DNA from: Ilyonectria destructans
Lineage: Eukaryota; Ascomycota; Sordariomycetes; Hypocreales; Nectriaceae
DNA: 64,000 nt
NCBI GenBank assembly: GCA_020740775.1
Contig: JAHEWK010000009.1
Location: 2,666,001 to 2,730,000 of the forward strand
Direction of reading: 5' to 3'
Position 1 is the stretch's first letter, and the number at the start of each line of letters is the position of its first letter. Made by a program: the position numbers and the translations under genes. Under the pieces are notes generated by a model, which had not been told where the DNA came from, made no database searches, and worked only from the letters and a program-made list of their open reading frames with translations. Shown one piece after another: positions 44,713-56,742 of this stretch.

Positions 44713-45333
44713 GATAAAGGCGTCCCTGAGTCTTGAAGTAGAGTGGTGGGCGATGGGAGAGTTTCGGCTGTAGGATTGTTGATGGACGTAAAGACAAGTC
44801 GGTGCTGCACCACAACCACAGTTGGGAGTTTTGACGTGGAGGATAGGGGAGATGTTTGATCAAAGCTGTATGGAACTGGACGGAATATATGGCCTTGGTT
44901 CGAGGCTTTATGTAAACCGAAGTGGTTCCATGAGCAATGGTGGTGGGGTGTCCGATTGGATCGATTTAGGCATAGTCTCGTCACTCTCGTATAAAGTCCG
45001 AGTGCGATGGAAGTGCGAGAGATTGTCCTAGGACTTTGTAGTACGTACGCACTGCTGTGGAGTCACGGATCCCCCCACACCTTCATCTCCTTGGCTTGCT
45101 TGGACTACTTAGCCTGAAACAGCAGGGGGCTGTGCTGCAGGCTTTGCGTAGGCCGACGCTACATACGAAGTGCGTATCAGTCGGGCGCTGAGTCAGTCGG
45201 ACCAGTTCGGAGAAAAGCCGACCCATTTACGAGCTTGCCCTCATATCTTGTCGTCATCCTCCATCCATTGATTGCCAGTGGGAGAAAGCGCCCCGGAATT
45301 ATCCATCTTATTCAGCGAGGACATCATTCAGCC
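44713..45333. promoter_or_regulatory. Divergent promoter region between RTA1 and the Zn2Cys6 regulator
   Basis: 621 bp separating the two start codons. CGG-containing triplets occur at several places (for example near 45190-45215, CGGACC/TTCGG), which are the type of half-site Zn2Cys6 proteins bind, but no clear everted or inverted pair stands out. Confidence 0.35.
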
Positions 45334-46889
45334 ATGTCTGATCGATCGCCGTCTCAGTCTGCTCACTCCAACACATCGGAAACGATCCTGACAGACCGGG
45401 CCAAGAGGCGAAAGGCCTCATTCAGGCGCTCGCACTTCAAGACCAGAACGGGTTGCAAGACTTGCAAGAAGAGAAAGATAAAGGCAAGTTTTACAAGATG
45501 GAGAGCTCATAGGAGAACGGCCAGACTGTTCACTAGTGGATGGGTGTGAGGGCCACGGGGAATGCGGTCAAGTAATCGCAGCACGGGGACAGTTCAAATT
45601 CCACCCCTCGCCGTAGAACTTCGGTACACACATCCATCTATTTACTTCCCATCCCATCCCTTCTCATCCCTTCTCATCCCTTCTCATCCCTTCTCATCCC
45701 TTCTCATCCCTTCCCTTCCCTTCCTAACCCTTCCTACACCTCGACCCCCCTCTCTTCTAACCAGCTAACCAGTCTTACACAGTGCGATGAGCAGCGTCCA
45801 TCATGTATCAACTGTCTCAAACGCGGATCAGAATGCGAGTTCCTTGCTGAGACCAGCGTATATCCCAATTTCTTCAAAATCGACGAAACAGCCCCAGCAT
45901 TAAACATACTTGATCTCCAGCTCATGCATCATTTTATCACGTCCACCTACGCCACTCTCTTTTGCCACCCACCGTCAAGACACTTTTGGCGGGGCGAGGC
46001 CATCCAGATGGGGTTTAAATGCGACTATGTGATGCGAGCTATCCTCGCCATCTCAGCACTGCATCTCGCCCATCATTTACCGGAGAGAAGGGAGCTGTAT
46101 ACTTCCACTGCCTTGACCTACCACCGGATGGCATCGAGACAAGCGATGAGTCTCATGTCTGATGTGAAGGAAGAGAATTCAAGCAACCTATTCGTCTTCT
46201 CCGTCTTGACCATCTTTTTCGGTTCGCACCCATCCATCCATCCATGATCCATCGGGCAACTTTGGCGGGCTCCCCACTAACTTTGAACAGCTATGGGCGG
46301 TCCAAGCCAGCCGTCAGAAGGCATGCTCCTCTTTGGCGAAAGTAGTTTCCCAGAATGGTTATTTCTCATCCAGGGGACCAAATCTCTCCTCGAGATGTTG
46401 GGCCCGGCTGGGAACCGCGGACAGTTGGACCCATTCCTTTCGCAACTGAGGTGGTCGCAGCGTTGGACGCGCTCCCACTTAGAACCGGAGAATAGATCGG
46501 CCATGACAGATGCACTGGATGAGCTGGAGATGCAGGTGAGCGCAAGTGTCGACGACATTGAGGCGCTACGCGTCTATAGATATGCCATCAAAGAACTGCG
46601 GACGGTGTCAGCATCGTTCTTCGATGCTTCGCAGGTGGATATCACGGATTTATTTACATGGATCTACTTGGTTTTGGACGACTTCTTGCCGCTCCTCAAA
46701 GTACCAACGCAAGTGTCCGTGGCCATTTTTTGTCACTTTTGCGTTTTGATACACAAGCTGGAGATTCACTGGTGGATACAGGGTTGGGGAGATCGTCTCA
46801 TACGCAGAGCCTATAAGATTCTTGACAATAGGCACAAGCCATGGATAACGTGGCCGGTAGAAGAAATGGGCTGTGTGTTATCAACGTAA
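45334..46889 (+). CDS. Zn2Cys6 fungal transcription factor
   Basis: Three exons: 45334-45483, 45783-46221, 46291-46889, 395 residues. The zinc cluster is C41, C44, C51, C58, C61, C68 (GCKTCKKRKIK then CDEQRPSCINCLKRGSEC), split by intron 1 exactly after KIK. Intron 1 starts AAAG|GCAAGT, a GC-AG intron with otherwise perfect consensus, and carries a decamer tandem repeat. The middle region (ILDLQLMHHFITSTYATLF, AILAISALHLAHHL) matches sterol-regulator (Upc2-like) family proteins. The cluster is nuclear and binds CGG-type sites by family knowledge. It is divergent from one RTA1 gene and followed by another in convergent orientation. The frame is intact. Confidence 0.88.
45661..45710 (+). repeat. 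Decamer minisatellite inside the GC-AG intron
   Basis: Five exact tandem copies of TTCTCATCCC, flanked by further CATCCC and TTCCC variants (about 45648-45735). It makes a long pyrimidine tract before the intron acceptor. Confidence 0.9.
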
Positions 46890-47615
46890 ACACGGGCATG
46901 GAATCAGGAACGCAATTTTAGGCATTATGTCGGGGCTAAGGGCCACAAGCCTAGGACAGGGATTATTTGAATTGGTCGGTTGGCCGCGGCCACTGATTTT
47001 GATCGCCTGGCTTGGAAGGGGCCGGTTGCCGCAAAGGGGGCCATCTGATATAAAGGTCAGAGACCACCCAGACATAGATTGGATCAATTACGACTTCTGG
47101 CCCTCTCAGTTTTAGTCTATGATATTAATTTTAGTACCGTTATGACCGTCTTTATTTGATTAATTAAATATCTGGTTCTTTTCTTCGCTAAGTGCCAGAC
47201 GCGACGCTGTTAGCATTTTTCGCGATTTCTTTTTGGTAGTTTTGTCCGCCCTCACTCCCGCCCTCATCCTTCCTGCGCCCGTCACCTCGGGTGGTGCTGC
47301 TCTTGTCCCCCCACCCAACACAGCATGAGCCTTGTTTCCTCTTATGGTTTAAATGGGATGGGGGTGGTGTTCAAATCGTAAAGTAGCTCACAGAGTCAAA
47401 GTATCCTGGTCAGCAAACTGGGCGTGGAGAGAGAATGCAGAATTTGGCAACAGGGTGCGCATCTATGATTTTATTCGACCTCCAACACCACTATGTGGAA
47501 AACATCAGAGTCCAAGGCATACAAGTCCGGTTAACACTAGCTTATTCCACTTCTATTGGAGATCCGGTCCGTCTTTTATCTGCTCGTGCCTTTAAACCGA
47601 TCATCATGAAAATGA
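46890..47615. other. Intergenic between convergent TF and RTA1 genes
   Basis: Shared 3' region. A short minus frame (46881-47087) and plus frames (46873-47115, 47353-47734) are without motifs. Confidence 0.45.
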
Positions 47616-48674
47616 TCATGCCGAAGTTGATCCAAGTCGGTGGTGTCGGGAGCCTTGTCCAAGCTCGAACCCATAGCTTGTTCCCTTCGAGCTACGCATC
47701 ACTTTCGCGATTTCGCTTGGGTGCACAACATTGAGCAACACCAAGGTGAGAAACATAAGCGCTGCGTCAAAGATGTACAGATAGACCTCATGGTAAAGTA
47801 AGTATCCATCAAAGCCTTGTAAATACTCAACAAGCCTAAACACCGACCGCACCATGATGAGCCCGCTGGCAGCGTAAAGGGCCAGCATGTGCCTTTTCCA
47901 TGGGACCCCACTGGCGGAAATGGTGGTGGGTGCCTCTCGGATTTTGAGATGGAATGCTACAGCGATAAGGATGAAGATGCCAAAGAAGATGAGTTGCACG
48001 AAGAGGCCGCCGACAATAATGTGGGTGCCTGTCTCCAATGCCTCGAGAGTTCCAGAGGATTGAATGCCGCCGCCTGACTACGAGGTTAAACATTCTGGAT
48101 AGATATGAGTTGGGGAGGCGCAGTTAACGTACCAGCACCCTGGAGTACAAAAGATAAGACATCTCCGGTAACGAAGATCTTGGTCATCCATTTTTTGGGG
48201 ATAAGAGAACGCGTTTCACCATCAACAAACAGAATAATCTTGCCCAGTTCCATGTAAATAGTAGCGGCAAACAAGGCCGGTGCCACGAGAAGAAGAAGTG
48301 TTTGGACAACGTATGGGCCCAAGGTCCAATTCGGAGACTGGTCAGCCGACGCGACTCGGCCACAATAGCCGATGGACTCAACTGATATTAAGACGGTCAG
48401 CGGTCGCGTTCGTATTAAACAAGAAAGAAACCTGACAACTGAGGCGGGTTGACTTACAAATACTTCCCAGAATCAGGGGGATGACGAACCAACAACGCGT
48501 CCGCCATAATTGGACAAGATGCATCAATGTGCTGGCAAAGAATAGCAGAGCGAAGATGACGGCGCCTGCTTTGGTTGGGTTGTAGTGGTAAAATGAAAAC
48601 TTAACCGCTTGTTCCGTGGCTGTGCCGGTATCGTCACGTTGAACAAGAGAGATGAAGCGAAGGAGGTGATCCAT
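47616..48674 (-). CDS. Second RTA1-like seven-transmembrane protein
   Basis: Three exons by consensus splice sites: 48674-48458, 48381-48133, 48073-47616, giving 307 residues. Junctions restore LGSIFESIGYCGRVAS and LQGAGGGIQSSGTLE. Conserved segments parallel the first RTA1 protein: LLLVAPALFAATIYMELGK, KIFVTGDVLSFVLQ, GLFVQLIFFGIFI, MVRSVFRLVEYLQGFDGYLLYHEVYLYIFDAALM. Exon 1 begins at MDHLLRFISL; the same frame extends further upstream without a conserved start. It differs from the neighbour mainly at both ends. Frame intact. Confidence 0.88.
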
Positions 48675-49667
48675 GTTGAAACGATGCAGCCGGCCCAGTA
48701 AAGCCAGCAGAGTAAGGAGAGGTTGACTCTTGGTGTGTGGAGGATGGTGAACCACTTTGTGTCGCTCGGATTGACAACTCGTGATATGAACTGCCGACAC
48801 AGCAGGGGCAGTATTGTAAAGTGAATGAGTGGAGGAAAGATATAATCCACGAATGAACGGAAGGGTCAATGGAATAAAGAATACAAGTTTTTAGAGAGCG
48901 TCGTTGGCACAACAAGAAGACGCATCCTCAATCTTTTGTAAGTCCGCTTTCTGCCCTGCTTGACGTGCAGACGTAATAAGACTGCGTTACTTCGTACACA
49001 GCCTCACCTTCAAGGAGCCAGTGCACTCAGTTCAGGGATAACCATAACTCCACATACTCCTTAGTGCCTGTGGAAGCTCCATTCGGGAGCTCGGCGGAGC
49101 GAGCAGTGCGAGGCCTTTCTCGGGTATCTAGCTACTTCGCATACATGAGCCATACAACGGGCGCAGCCCTCTGTGAGACAATTTCCGAAGCCTTAGGTGC
49201 ATATCTTTTCCTTGAGCGCCCCCCTTTCCTGGAAGATTCCGGTATTATTTTTAGTGGGCTATCATCCATCGCTAAACGCTTCGTATTGCCCATGACACGT
49301 CCGAGCCTAGCTCGTACAGAATTCTCAGTCCGACGGGTCTGTTCTCAGTTTACCAATAAGGCGGAGTGCAATCATGTTGTGAGGCCAACACGCCCCAGCT
49401 CTATTCCCGCCGCCAACACTCGCCACCATGCTGTACGGTAAGCGGCCGCATTATTCGCATATCAGTAAGCGAGGTCTCATTCCCATGTCTAGACATCTCT
49501 AGACCCCACATCGTCGCAAACGTACAGAAAAGAGACCTGGCACGCCCCCACACGTTCCGGCCTCTTCACGTTTCTTAGAGGTGCATACAATTGCTTATGC
49601 TCGACTCCACGAGTCTATCGCAAATTAATATAAATGGGAATTTAGAATGACTATTATTAATAGATAC
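48675..49667. other. Intergenic, upstream of RTA1
   Basis: A 125-codon plus frame (49064-49441) has no recognisable domain and atypical composition; not called a gene. The region likely includes the RTA1 promoter. Confidence 0.4.
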
Positions 49668-49848
49668 TATTAGAATACGACCCTGTATAACGAAACCTCT
49701 GATAGATTGATATCCGGACCTTAGTCAGAAGGGGGGGTATGATAACCCCTCTTCCGGCCGATCCGGATGACGAGGAGAAGCAATCATCAACATCATCATC
49801 AATCTAAATACTATTGCATTGATCAAATTGACCGTAACGGATCCAACA
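49668..49848. repeat. Small solo LTR-like element, subfamily F1 (181 bp), target duplication GATAC
   Basis: Ends TATTAGAATACGACCC and GTAACGGATCCAACA; flanked by GATAC at 49663-49667 and 49849-49853. Opposite in orientation to the copy at 31643. The left end has decayed from TGTTGGA. Confidence 0.85.
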
Positions 49849-49944
49849 GATACCATAAGCATCTATGTCACAACCCATGCTGCGACCACCATCTGGCCAG
49901 ACGGTCAGGACCGGCAGAAACCCCAGGTAGTCACATATAACAAC

Positions 49945-50105
49945 TGCGCCAGTGTCAGTGCTGGCAGGCTGCTCTGCGTCTGGAGAGCTCCCTATCTCCG
50001 GCTCAGACACATTCTCGTGGTAACAGAATGGCAAATATACTCACTCACTCGTGCATGTCCTAAGTCTGTCGCAGACCCACAGGCATATATATTCATTAGA
50101 TATTC
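49945..50105 (-). pseudogene. Fragment duplicating part of the unknown relic at 42.36-42.52 kb
   Basis: Nucleotide similarity to 42370-42520 is clear (GCTGGCAGGNTGCTC, GAGAGCTCC, CTCCGGCTCAG, TTCGTGGTAA versus TCTCGTGGTAA, ATTCATTAGATNTTCT). Frames have drifted by indels. The relic gene therefore existed in at least two copies. Confidence 0.6.
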
Positions 50106-50159
50106 TGCTATATTACTCCCAAAACATTGCTTTTATACCAAGGCCAGAATATGTCCTCA

Positions 50160-50470
50160 CTCCACCTAGCCAACCGTTACAGCGCCTAAACAATCTTATA
50201 TATGCCCAATGAACTTGTCGTTAACCTGAAATACTTCTCTAACCAGAGGACCGTCCTTCTCCCTTCACATATCGTTGCCACAAAATTCAACTCATAACCC
50301 TGGATGACAACTGCAGGTAGGAAATCTAGCCCATCTAATAATCCGCCCATCTCAGCGACATGCTCTTGCAAGAAGTTCCATTATATAGCATGCCATGTGC
50401 GCAATTGCAGTTGAGTGTCTTCTTGTCCGGTGCCTTGTTTCTTGGTCTCGATGCTGACAGCAGCGCTCAT
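50160..50470 (-). pseudogene. Fungal PD-(D/E)XK nuclease-like protein, C-terminal relic
   Basis: Minus-strand translation from 50470 gives AVSIETKKQGTGQEDTQLQL, the E-x-K half of the PD-(D/E)XK site, then LRTWHAI-stop-WNFLQEHVAEM, GLDFLPAVVIQGYELNFVATICE and RRTVLWLEKYF, LGIYKIV. This order (SIETK, W-A-Q-W, FLPxxxxxGHxW, LGIY) is common in fungal hypothetical proteins annotated as PD-(D/E)XK nuclease-like. Stops at TAA/TAG replace glutamines. The N-terminal part is not seen. Confidence 0.55.
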
Positions 50471-50602
50471 CATAAATCAACTCAATCAATCAATCACCCC
50501 AATCAAATCAATTAACCCAGCCGATTCCTCATTTTAATTAAATCAATTTTAGCAATTTGCAGGTTAATATGATTTAATAAGGTTAATATAAGTTGTACTA
50601 GT

Positions 50603-50804
50603 TGTTGGACAGCGTACGACACATTCGATCCAGGGATTAATGCTCAATAGGGTGTGGATCCTGAATCTGTTCATTGTCTTGATCTAGGATGCCTCCGGCC
50701 CCCTCTTTTCTCAAGAGGGGTTTTATGTCATCTGACACCCCCTCTGACTAAGGTCAGGATATCGATCTATCCGAGGTTTCGTAATACAGGGTCACAATCC
50801 AACA
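50603..50804. repeat. Small solo LTR-like element, subfamily F2 (202 bp), target duplication CTAGT
   Basis: Starts TGTTGGACAGCGTACG and ends CACAATCCAACA; flanked by CTAGT at 50598-50602 and 50805-50809. Same subfamily and orientation as 31991-32190. Confidence 0.88.
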
Positions 50805-50813
50805 CTAGTTATA

Positions 50814-51010
50814 TGTTGGAAAGAGACCCTGTACTAGGAAACCTTCAATAGATTGATATCTGGATTGATATCCGGACCTTAGTCAGGGAGGGGGGGTCAG
50901 ATAACCCCTCTTCCGGAAGGTCCAGATAACCGGAAGGAAGGATCATCACGATCATCATCATCAATTTGAACACTATTCCATTGATCAATTTGGCCGTAAC
51001 GGATCCATCA
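50814..51010. repeat. Small solo LTR-like element, subfamily F1 (197 bp), target duplication TTATA
   Basis: Starts TGTTGGAAAGAGACCC and ends GTAACGGATCCATCA; flanked by TTATA at 50809-50813 and 51011-51015. Inverted relative to the F2 copy 10 bp away. It contains a short internal duplication of GATTGATATC. Confidence 0.86.
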
Positions 51011-51091
51011 TTATACTAAAATTTTAGAAGTTTTAGTTAAGGTTTGAATTTTATATGATTTTTTTGAAAATTAGGCTTTAAGGTGTAATAA

Positions 51092-51336
51092 TGTCACGGG
51101 CTGAGGCCCGGTAGGGGCACGGGCTTCGCGTGCCGCTCCCGACCGGCCGAGGCCGACCGAGCTAGGCGAGATTGACCTTCCCTACTGCCAGCTACCACCG
51201 CTCTGCAAGCGAGAGCTCTACTCTATAGCTATGACTTCCCTAGAGCTAGCCCCTTCTTTTCTTTCTGCTCCTTAGTCTTAGATAGACCAATCTACTGCAC
51301 CCTTTTGTTAAATAAACCCAGGGCCAGCCCTTTACA
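51092..51336. repeat. LTR-like element, family G (245 bp), second copy
   Basis: Starts TGTCACGGGCTGAGGCC and ends CAGCCCTTTACA. Left flank AATAA and right flank ATAAG do not form an exact 5-bp duplication. Less mutated than 35825-36072. Confidence 0.7.
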
Positions 51337-51710
51337 ATAAGAGCTAGGATAATAGAAGTTAGTTATAAGGAAACTGTTAATTCTAAAAGCTAGAAATAAT
51401 AAGATATTTATCTATAAGTTCTATATAAATATTAGCAGTTTTTGAAATATTATAATATATACTTACTAATATATATAATAAGTATACAGTTAAAATAAGT
51501 ATACAGTTAATTCCCTATTTAAATTCTCTTTTTCTTACTTTAACCTATATTTCTTAACTATAAAGTATATTACAGTTAAATTACAAAACTAATATCATTC
51601 TTACTCTTTAAGCACTTTAAAATAACCCCTAATTAAAGGTATATTATACTGCTATAATCTATAGAGTCTTAAATACTACCTTATATTATTAATATAACTA
51701 TATCCCTATA
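51337..51710. other. Left part of the second family H repeat copy
   Basis: AT-rich. The part from about 51510 matches 36100-36320, and the match resumes at 60770 beyond the Gypsy insertion. Bases 51706-51710 (CTATA) are the Gypsy target duplication. Confidence 0.65.
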
Positions 51711-52095
51711 TATAATAATTAGTATACTATACTATACTTATAAGTCTAAAGTAGGCTGATTTTAATTAGTAGTTTATATAATAGGAAATTAGGCAGATTA
51801 AAACTTAAATAAGCAGGTTATATTTAATAATAGTAGAGTAAGAAATACTTAATATAATTAAATTATATTAATAGCTAAGAAGCTACCTATATTAGATATA
51901 TACTTTTTAAATAATTATATATTAGGTAGATTATATAATTAGTAGAGTATTTAATTTTAAAGTATATTACTCTAAGATTAATACTCTAGAAGTATATTAC
52001 TTCTACTTTCTATAATTTTATTATAATTAGCTAGAGCTAACTGTAGATTCTATATACTGCTATTTTAAACTGTCTTTCTAATTTAAACTGTAATA
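51711..52095 (-). repeat. 3' LTR of the Gypsy element (family C)
   Basis: 385 bp, beginning TATAATAATTAGTATAC (TGTAATAATCGG in the unmutated copy at 62564) and ending AAACTGTAATA. Matches 60382-60764. Confidence 0.82.
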
Positions 52096-53499
52096 TAATA
52101 TCTCTCTTTTTAGAGTTTTATTTTTAAGACTATATAAGTAGATTTTAATTTTAAATTCTTCTATTAATTTATAACTTTCTTTTTTAATTATTCCTACTAT
52201 AATATTAATATAATATTAGAATAAATAACTAAAAGTATCTATAAGAAAACTAAAAAAAGATTTTCTCTTACTATAAATATTAAGTTTAATAGTTTTAAAG
52301 CTAATATATTTTATACTAACTATTTCTATAGTAGTAAGTAATATATTATAAAGAGTATATCTACTAGATATAGTAAGTATATTAAAGGGGGGTACTATTA
52401 TAATAGTTTATAGATAGTATTATTCTATATATTCTGATATTAAGGTGTATTTTTTCTAAGTGCTAATAAGTTACTAGTAAATATACTTTTAATTTATAAG
52501 AAGAAGCTAAAAGATAATAAGAAAGAGGCTAGTAATATTCTTCTTAAGATTTATAAATAAATAGTAAAATTATAGATAGAGATAGCTACTACTGCTAGTT
52601 ACTTATTGCGGATTTATAAAATTTATTTATATATTTCCTTTAAGTAGTTTAAGGCTATTTATTAAGGTCTTTAGAGTCTAAATAAGAAGAATAAACTTCT
52701 AAATACTTTAAATAGATATAAGTATTACTTAATTTAAAATATATAGATTATAAAAGTATCTAATAATATTAATTAGTTATCTTTTAGTTTAAATAAGAAG
52801 TTTAAGAATATTACTTCTTTAATATTAGATTCTTTTTTATCTTCTGGTATTATATATAAAATACCTTTAGTAGATACTGTATATAGTTAAGGTATTTCAG
52901 TAGTTTCTATAAGGTTTTATTTTTAAAGTAGTTTTTCTATTTAATAAGATATATTATTTTTCCCTTAATCTTCTTTATATCTCTAATTTCCTTAATATAA
53001 TATTCCTCTAGTAATTCTACCTTTAGTCTATAGTTATAACTATTATTAACTATAATAGTATTCTATATAGATTCCAGTAATAAAATATAGAAAATAGAGT
53101 GTATCTTAATCTTTAAAGATAAATTTAATCTGTAGTTATTTTCTAAGATTTCTTCTAGAACTTTATAGAGTCTAATAAATTTATAGTTAAGTTTCTTACT
53201 TAATCTATCTATTAAGAGATTTCTTATTACTAAAAGGACTATATCTCTCTTTAAAAAGAATAATCTCTTTATTCTTTTAGAGTTATAATATTTCTTTATT
53301 TAATTTCTAATAAATTTAAGTTTAATTTTTATTTCTTTATAGAGGTTTTTTAATTTATTAGAGGTAAAAATTATATAAGAGTTAATAATTTCTTTCTGTA
53401 GTTAGTAGTATATATTAGAAGTAAATCTAAAATTTATAAATATAGATATAAATCTTATATTTTTATATATAGCAGTTTTATAGCTTAGCTATACTATTA

Positions 53500-56400
53500 A
53501 TAACTTCTTAATTTAGTTATTCTATTTATAGTTAATATAGTACTGTAGATATTACTTAAGAATTTAATTTATTCTTTCTATCTATCTATCTATTTAAGCT
53601 TAAAATATAGTAGTTAATTAGTAGTTAAGTTTAAGCTATATTATTAAGGCTTATTAAAATTTAGATATAAATAGAGATTCTCTATCAGTTAGAATCTCTA
53701 TTAGTAATCTATATATACTAATAATATTTCAGTTAAATATATAGATAAATTCTTCTATATCTATTACCTCTCTATAAGATATAAAATAGAAAAACTTTAT
53801 AAATCTATTTATAATAATAAGAATATTATTATAGAAGGCTTTAATTATTAGATTTTTTAATAGGAGTAATTTTATAATAAAGTCTATAGTAATTGTTGGA
53901 GGTTATAAGGCAGTGGAATAAAGTAATATAATTATAAAAGAAATATCCTAATAAAGGATATAAGGTTAAGGGGTATATAAAGATAAGAGGTAGATAGTAT
54001 AAGATAGTATAAGATAGTGTATTAATAGTGTATTATATAGTGATGATATAAATTAATTCTGGAATTACCCAGAGGGTCTCAGCCTTTTTATAGACAATTT
54101 GCTTAAAATCCAGCTATTGTATTAAGACAATATATATACCATTGGAAAGCCTAAAATTCCAGCTTTCTTATGGTACTGCATTTGTCCTTATGGGTACTTT
54201 CCTTATTGAGTAATATTGATTCCAAATAGCGTATACTTTAAAATCAACTGATTTCAAAGCGCGGATAGATTAATAAGCCGATTCGGGCTGATTAGTCATA
54301 CAGTATGAATATCAGTAATAATACTGTATTTTAGTATCTTCTTATAAGAATTTTTATAGGATTTTTAAGCTATATTTTAAAGCTTAAAGCTTAAAGCTTA
54401 ATCTTATAAAGAAGTTATAAAGTTATATATTTATAGACTTTAACAGTAATTAAATACTATAGTTACTATATAACTAGTAGAGGTTATAATTTACTATATA
54501 GCTTATAGTATTATATTTTAGTTTTTATATAAAGATTATATTATTAGATAATATTCTATATAACCTTTTTAATTTTAGAAAATATATATATTATCTTAAC
54601 TCTCTTAAGAGTTTTATTAACTTCTTAATATCTAGATAGTAAGTATAAATATATTTTCTATATAAGCTATTCTTATAATTCCAGTAGAATTTACAGTTTT
54701 CTTAATTCTATTTATAAAGTAGAAATTAAAATAGAGTTACTTATTATTCTATCTATCTTATAATCTTAGTTATATTATTTAATTTTCTTTAGTAATTTAT
54801 TATTATAGGTTATATAGTAAATACCTCTAAGAGTTTATTAGTTAGGGTATTTATTATAATTCTTTATAGCTCTATTTAGGCAATTTTCTATTTTTTAGTA
54901 GAAGTTATAAATTTTCTATATTTCAGTAAGTATTCTATATTAGTTTCTATTATAGAATTCTTTCTTATAGTAGTATTCTATAATAATTCTATAATAATAT
55001 ACTGGAATATTATATTTTCTATTTATTTTAGTAATTAGTATTTTCTTAAGAGGGTTATTCTATATCTAATTAATAAAATCTCTATATATTTCAGTCTGCA
55101 GTAGCTTATAGTATATAGAAATTAGTTTCTTACTTTTATATATATATTCTAGATACTTCTACTATATATATCCTTTAAAGGTAAAAAAGAAGATTTATTT
55201 ATTAACTTTAACTATTTCAGTATTAAAGTTAGCTTATTAACTAATTATATTAATTTATTTATTCTTTAATCTCTTAATATAGATAATAGTATAGTTAAAC
55301 TTAAATAGATATTCTATATATTTAAGTTATTATCTATAAAGTTACTATATTATAGTAAAATATAAGATATTCTTATAGCCTATATAAATTTTAACCTTAT
55401 AGTTACTTCTTAAAAAATAGTATTAAAATTTCTTAAAATAGTTAATAATAATAAGAAATTCTTTATTATAAATAGAGTAGTTAAATTCTATACTATATAT
55501 TTTATATAAGTAAAATATAATAGAATATAATAGTCTATTTTTATCTCTCTAGCCGATCTAGCTACTTAAGGTAAAGTTAAAAGTATTAGTTTTTAATCTA
55601 ATTTCTTTCTTTAAGTTAAATAAGACTAATATTAATTCTATAAGAATAATACTTTAGATTATCTTAAAAGCTTATTCAGCCTTTTTATTAAGATTAAATT
55701 TTACTTTTTTTCTTATAAGTCTAATAAGTAGAATAGTATATTTACTGAAGTTTTTAATAAATTATCAGTAGTAGTTAGTAAATTCTAAAAAGAATTATAC
55801 TTCTATTAGATTAATTAGTATAGGTTATTTCTTAACTGCTATAATCTTCTTAAAATCTATTTATATCTAGTTATAGAATATTATATATTTAAGGAATTTT
55901 ACTTTTTAAGTATAAAGGTTGCTTTTTTCTAGTTTAACTAATAGTTTTATATTCTATAGCTTCTATAATACTATATAGATATATTACTTATAATCTTCTT
56001 TATTTTCTGAGAAAATAAGGATATTATTTAGGTAGTATATAATAAAGATATTAAGATATTCTTATAGTATATAATTAATTATATATTAAAATACTATAGG
56101 TATATTAATAAGTTTAAAAGATATAACTAAATATTTATATAGCTTAAATTTAATTCTAAATACAGTCTTCTACTTATATTCTTTCTTAATATAGATAAAA
56201 TTATAGGCTTCTTTAAGATTAAGTACTATAAATACCTTAACTCTATATAGTCTATTATATAACTTAAAGATTAAAAGTAATAAGATTCAGTCTTTCTTAA
56301 TAATATTATTAAGTTACTTAAAATCTATATAGAGGTATAGCTTTCTATTTTTCTTAGGTATAAATATAACTGAATATCCAGCTAAAGACTTTAAGATTTA

Positions 56401-56700
56401 GATATAGCCTTTTTATAATATTTCTTAGATATATTCTTTTAGTATTATTAGCTTATTATTATTAAGTTTATAAATTAAGAAGAATTTTAAGTTAATTCTA
56501 TCTTTAAAAATAATTTCTAAATTCTATTCTTTTAGTTTAAATAGATCTATTTTTAATTCTTCTATAAAGAGTTTTTAGTAGATTTAGTATTTTAGAGGAA
56601 TATTCTTAAGTTAGTTATTCTCTTTTTTCTATTCTTTCTATTTTTAGAGATTCTTATCTAGTTATTAGAATTATTTTTATAGAAATATAATAGTTTATTT
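53500..56700 (-). pseudogene. Gypsy pol (integrase and reverse transcriptase), destroyed
   Basis: Visible only by reading through stops: integrase tail around 53540-53610, RT YLDD box (as YLNN) at 56011-56050. A solo LTR interrupts it at 53894-54445. Gag would lie at 57.3-60.3 kb but is not recognisable. Confidence 0.6.
53894..54445. repeat. Solo LTR, family A (552 bp), target duplication GTAAT
   Basis: Starts TGTTGGAGGTTATAAGG and ends GACTTTAACA, flanked by GTAAT at 53889-53893 and 54446-54450. Reverse orientation to 1487-2038 and indistinguishable from it by eye. It is embedded in a heavily mutated element but not itself mutated. Confidence 0.92.
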
Positions 56701-56742
56701 AAGATATTACTTTTTTTCTATTTAGTATTTATATTTTATTCC

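Noticed and set aside
45570..45625. tRNA-like T-loop (GTTCAAATTCC)
   Set aside because: No matching acceptor, D or anticodon stems; it lies inside the GC-AG intron of the TF gene.
49064..49441. 125-codon frame as a possible gene
   Set aside because: No domain, splice context or promoter evidence.
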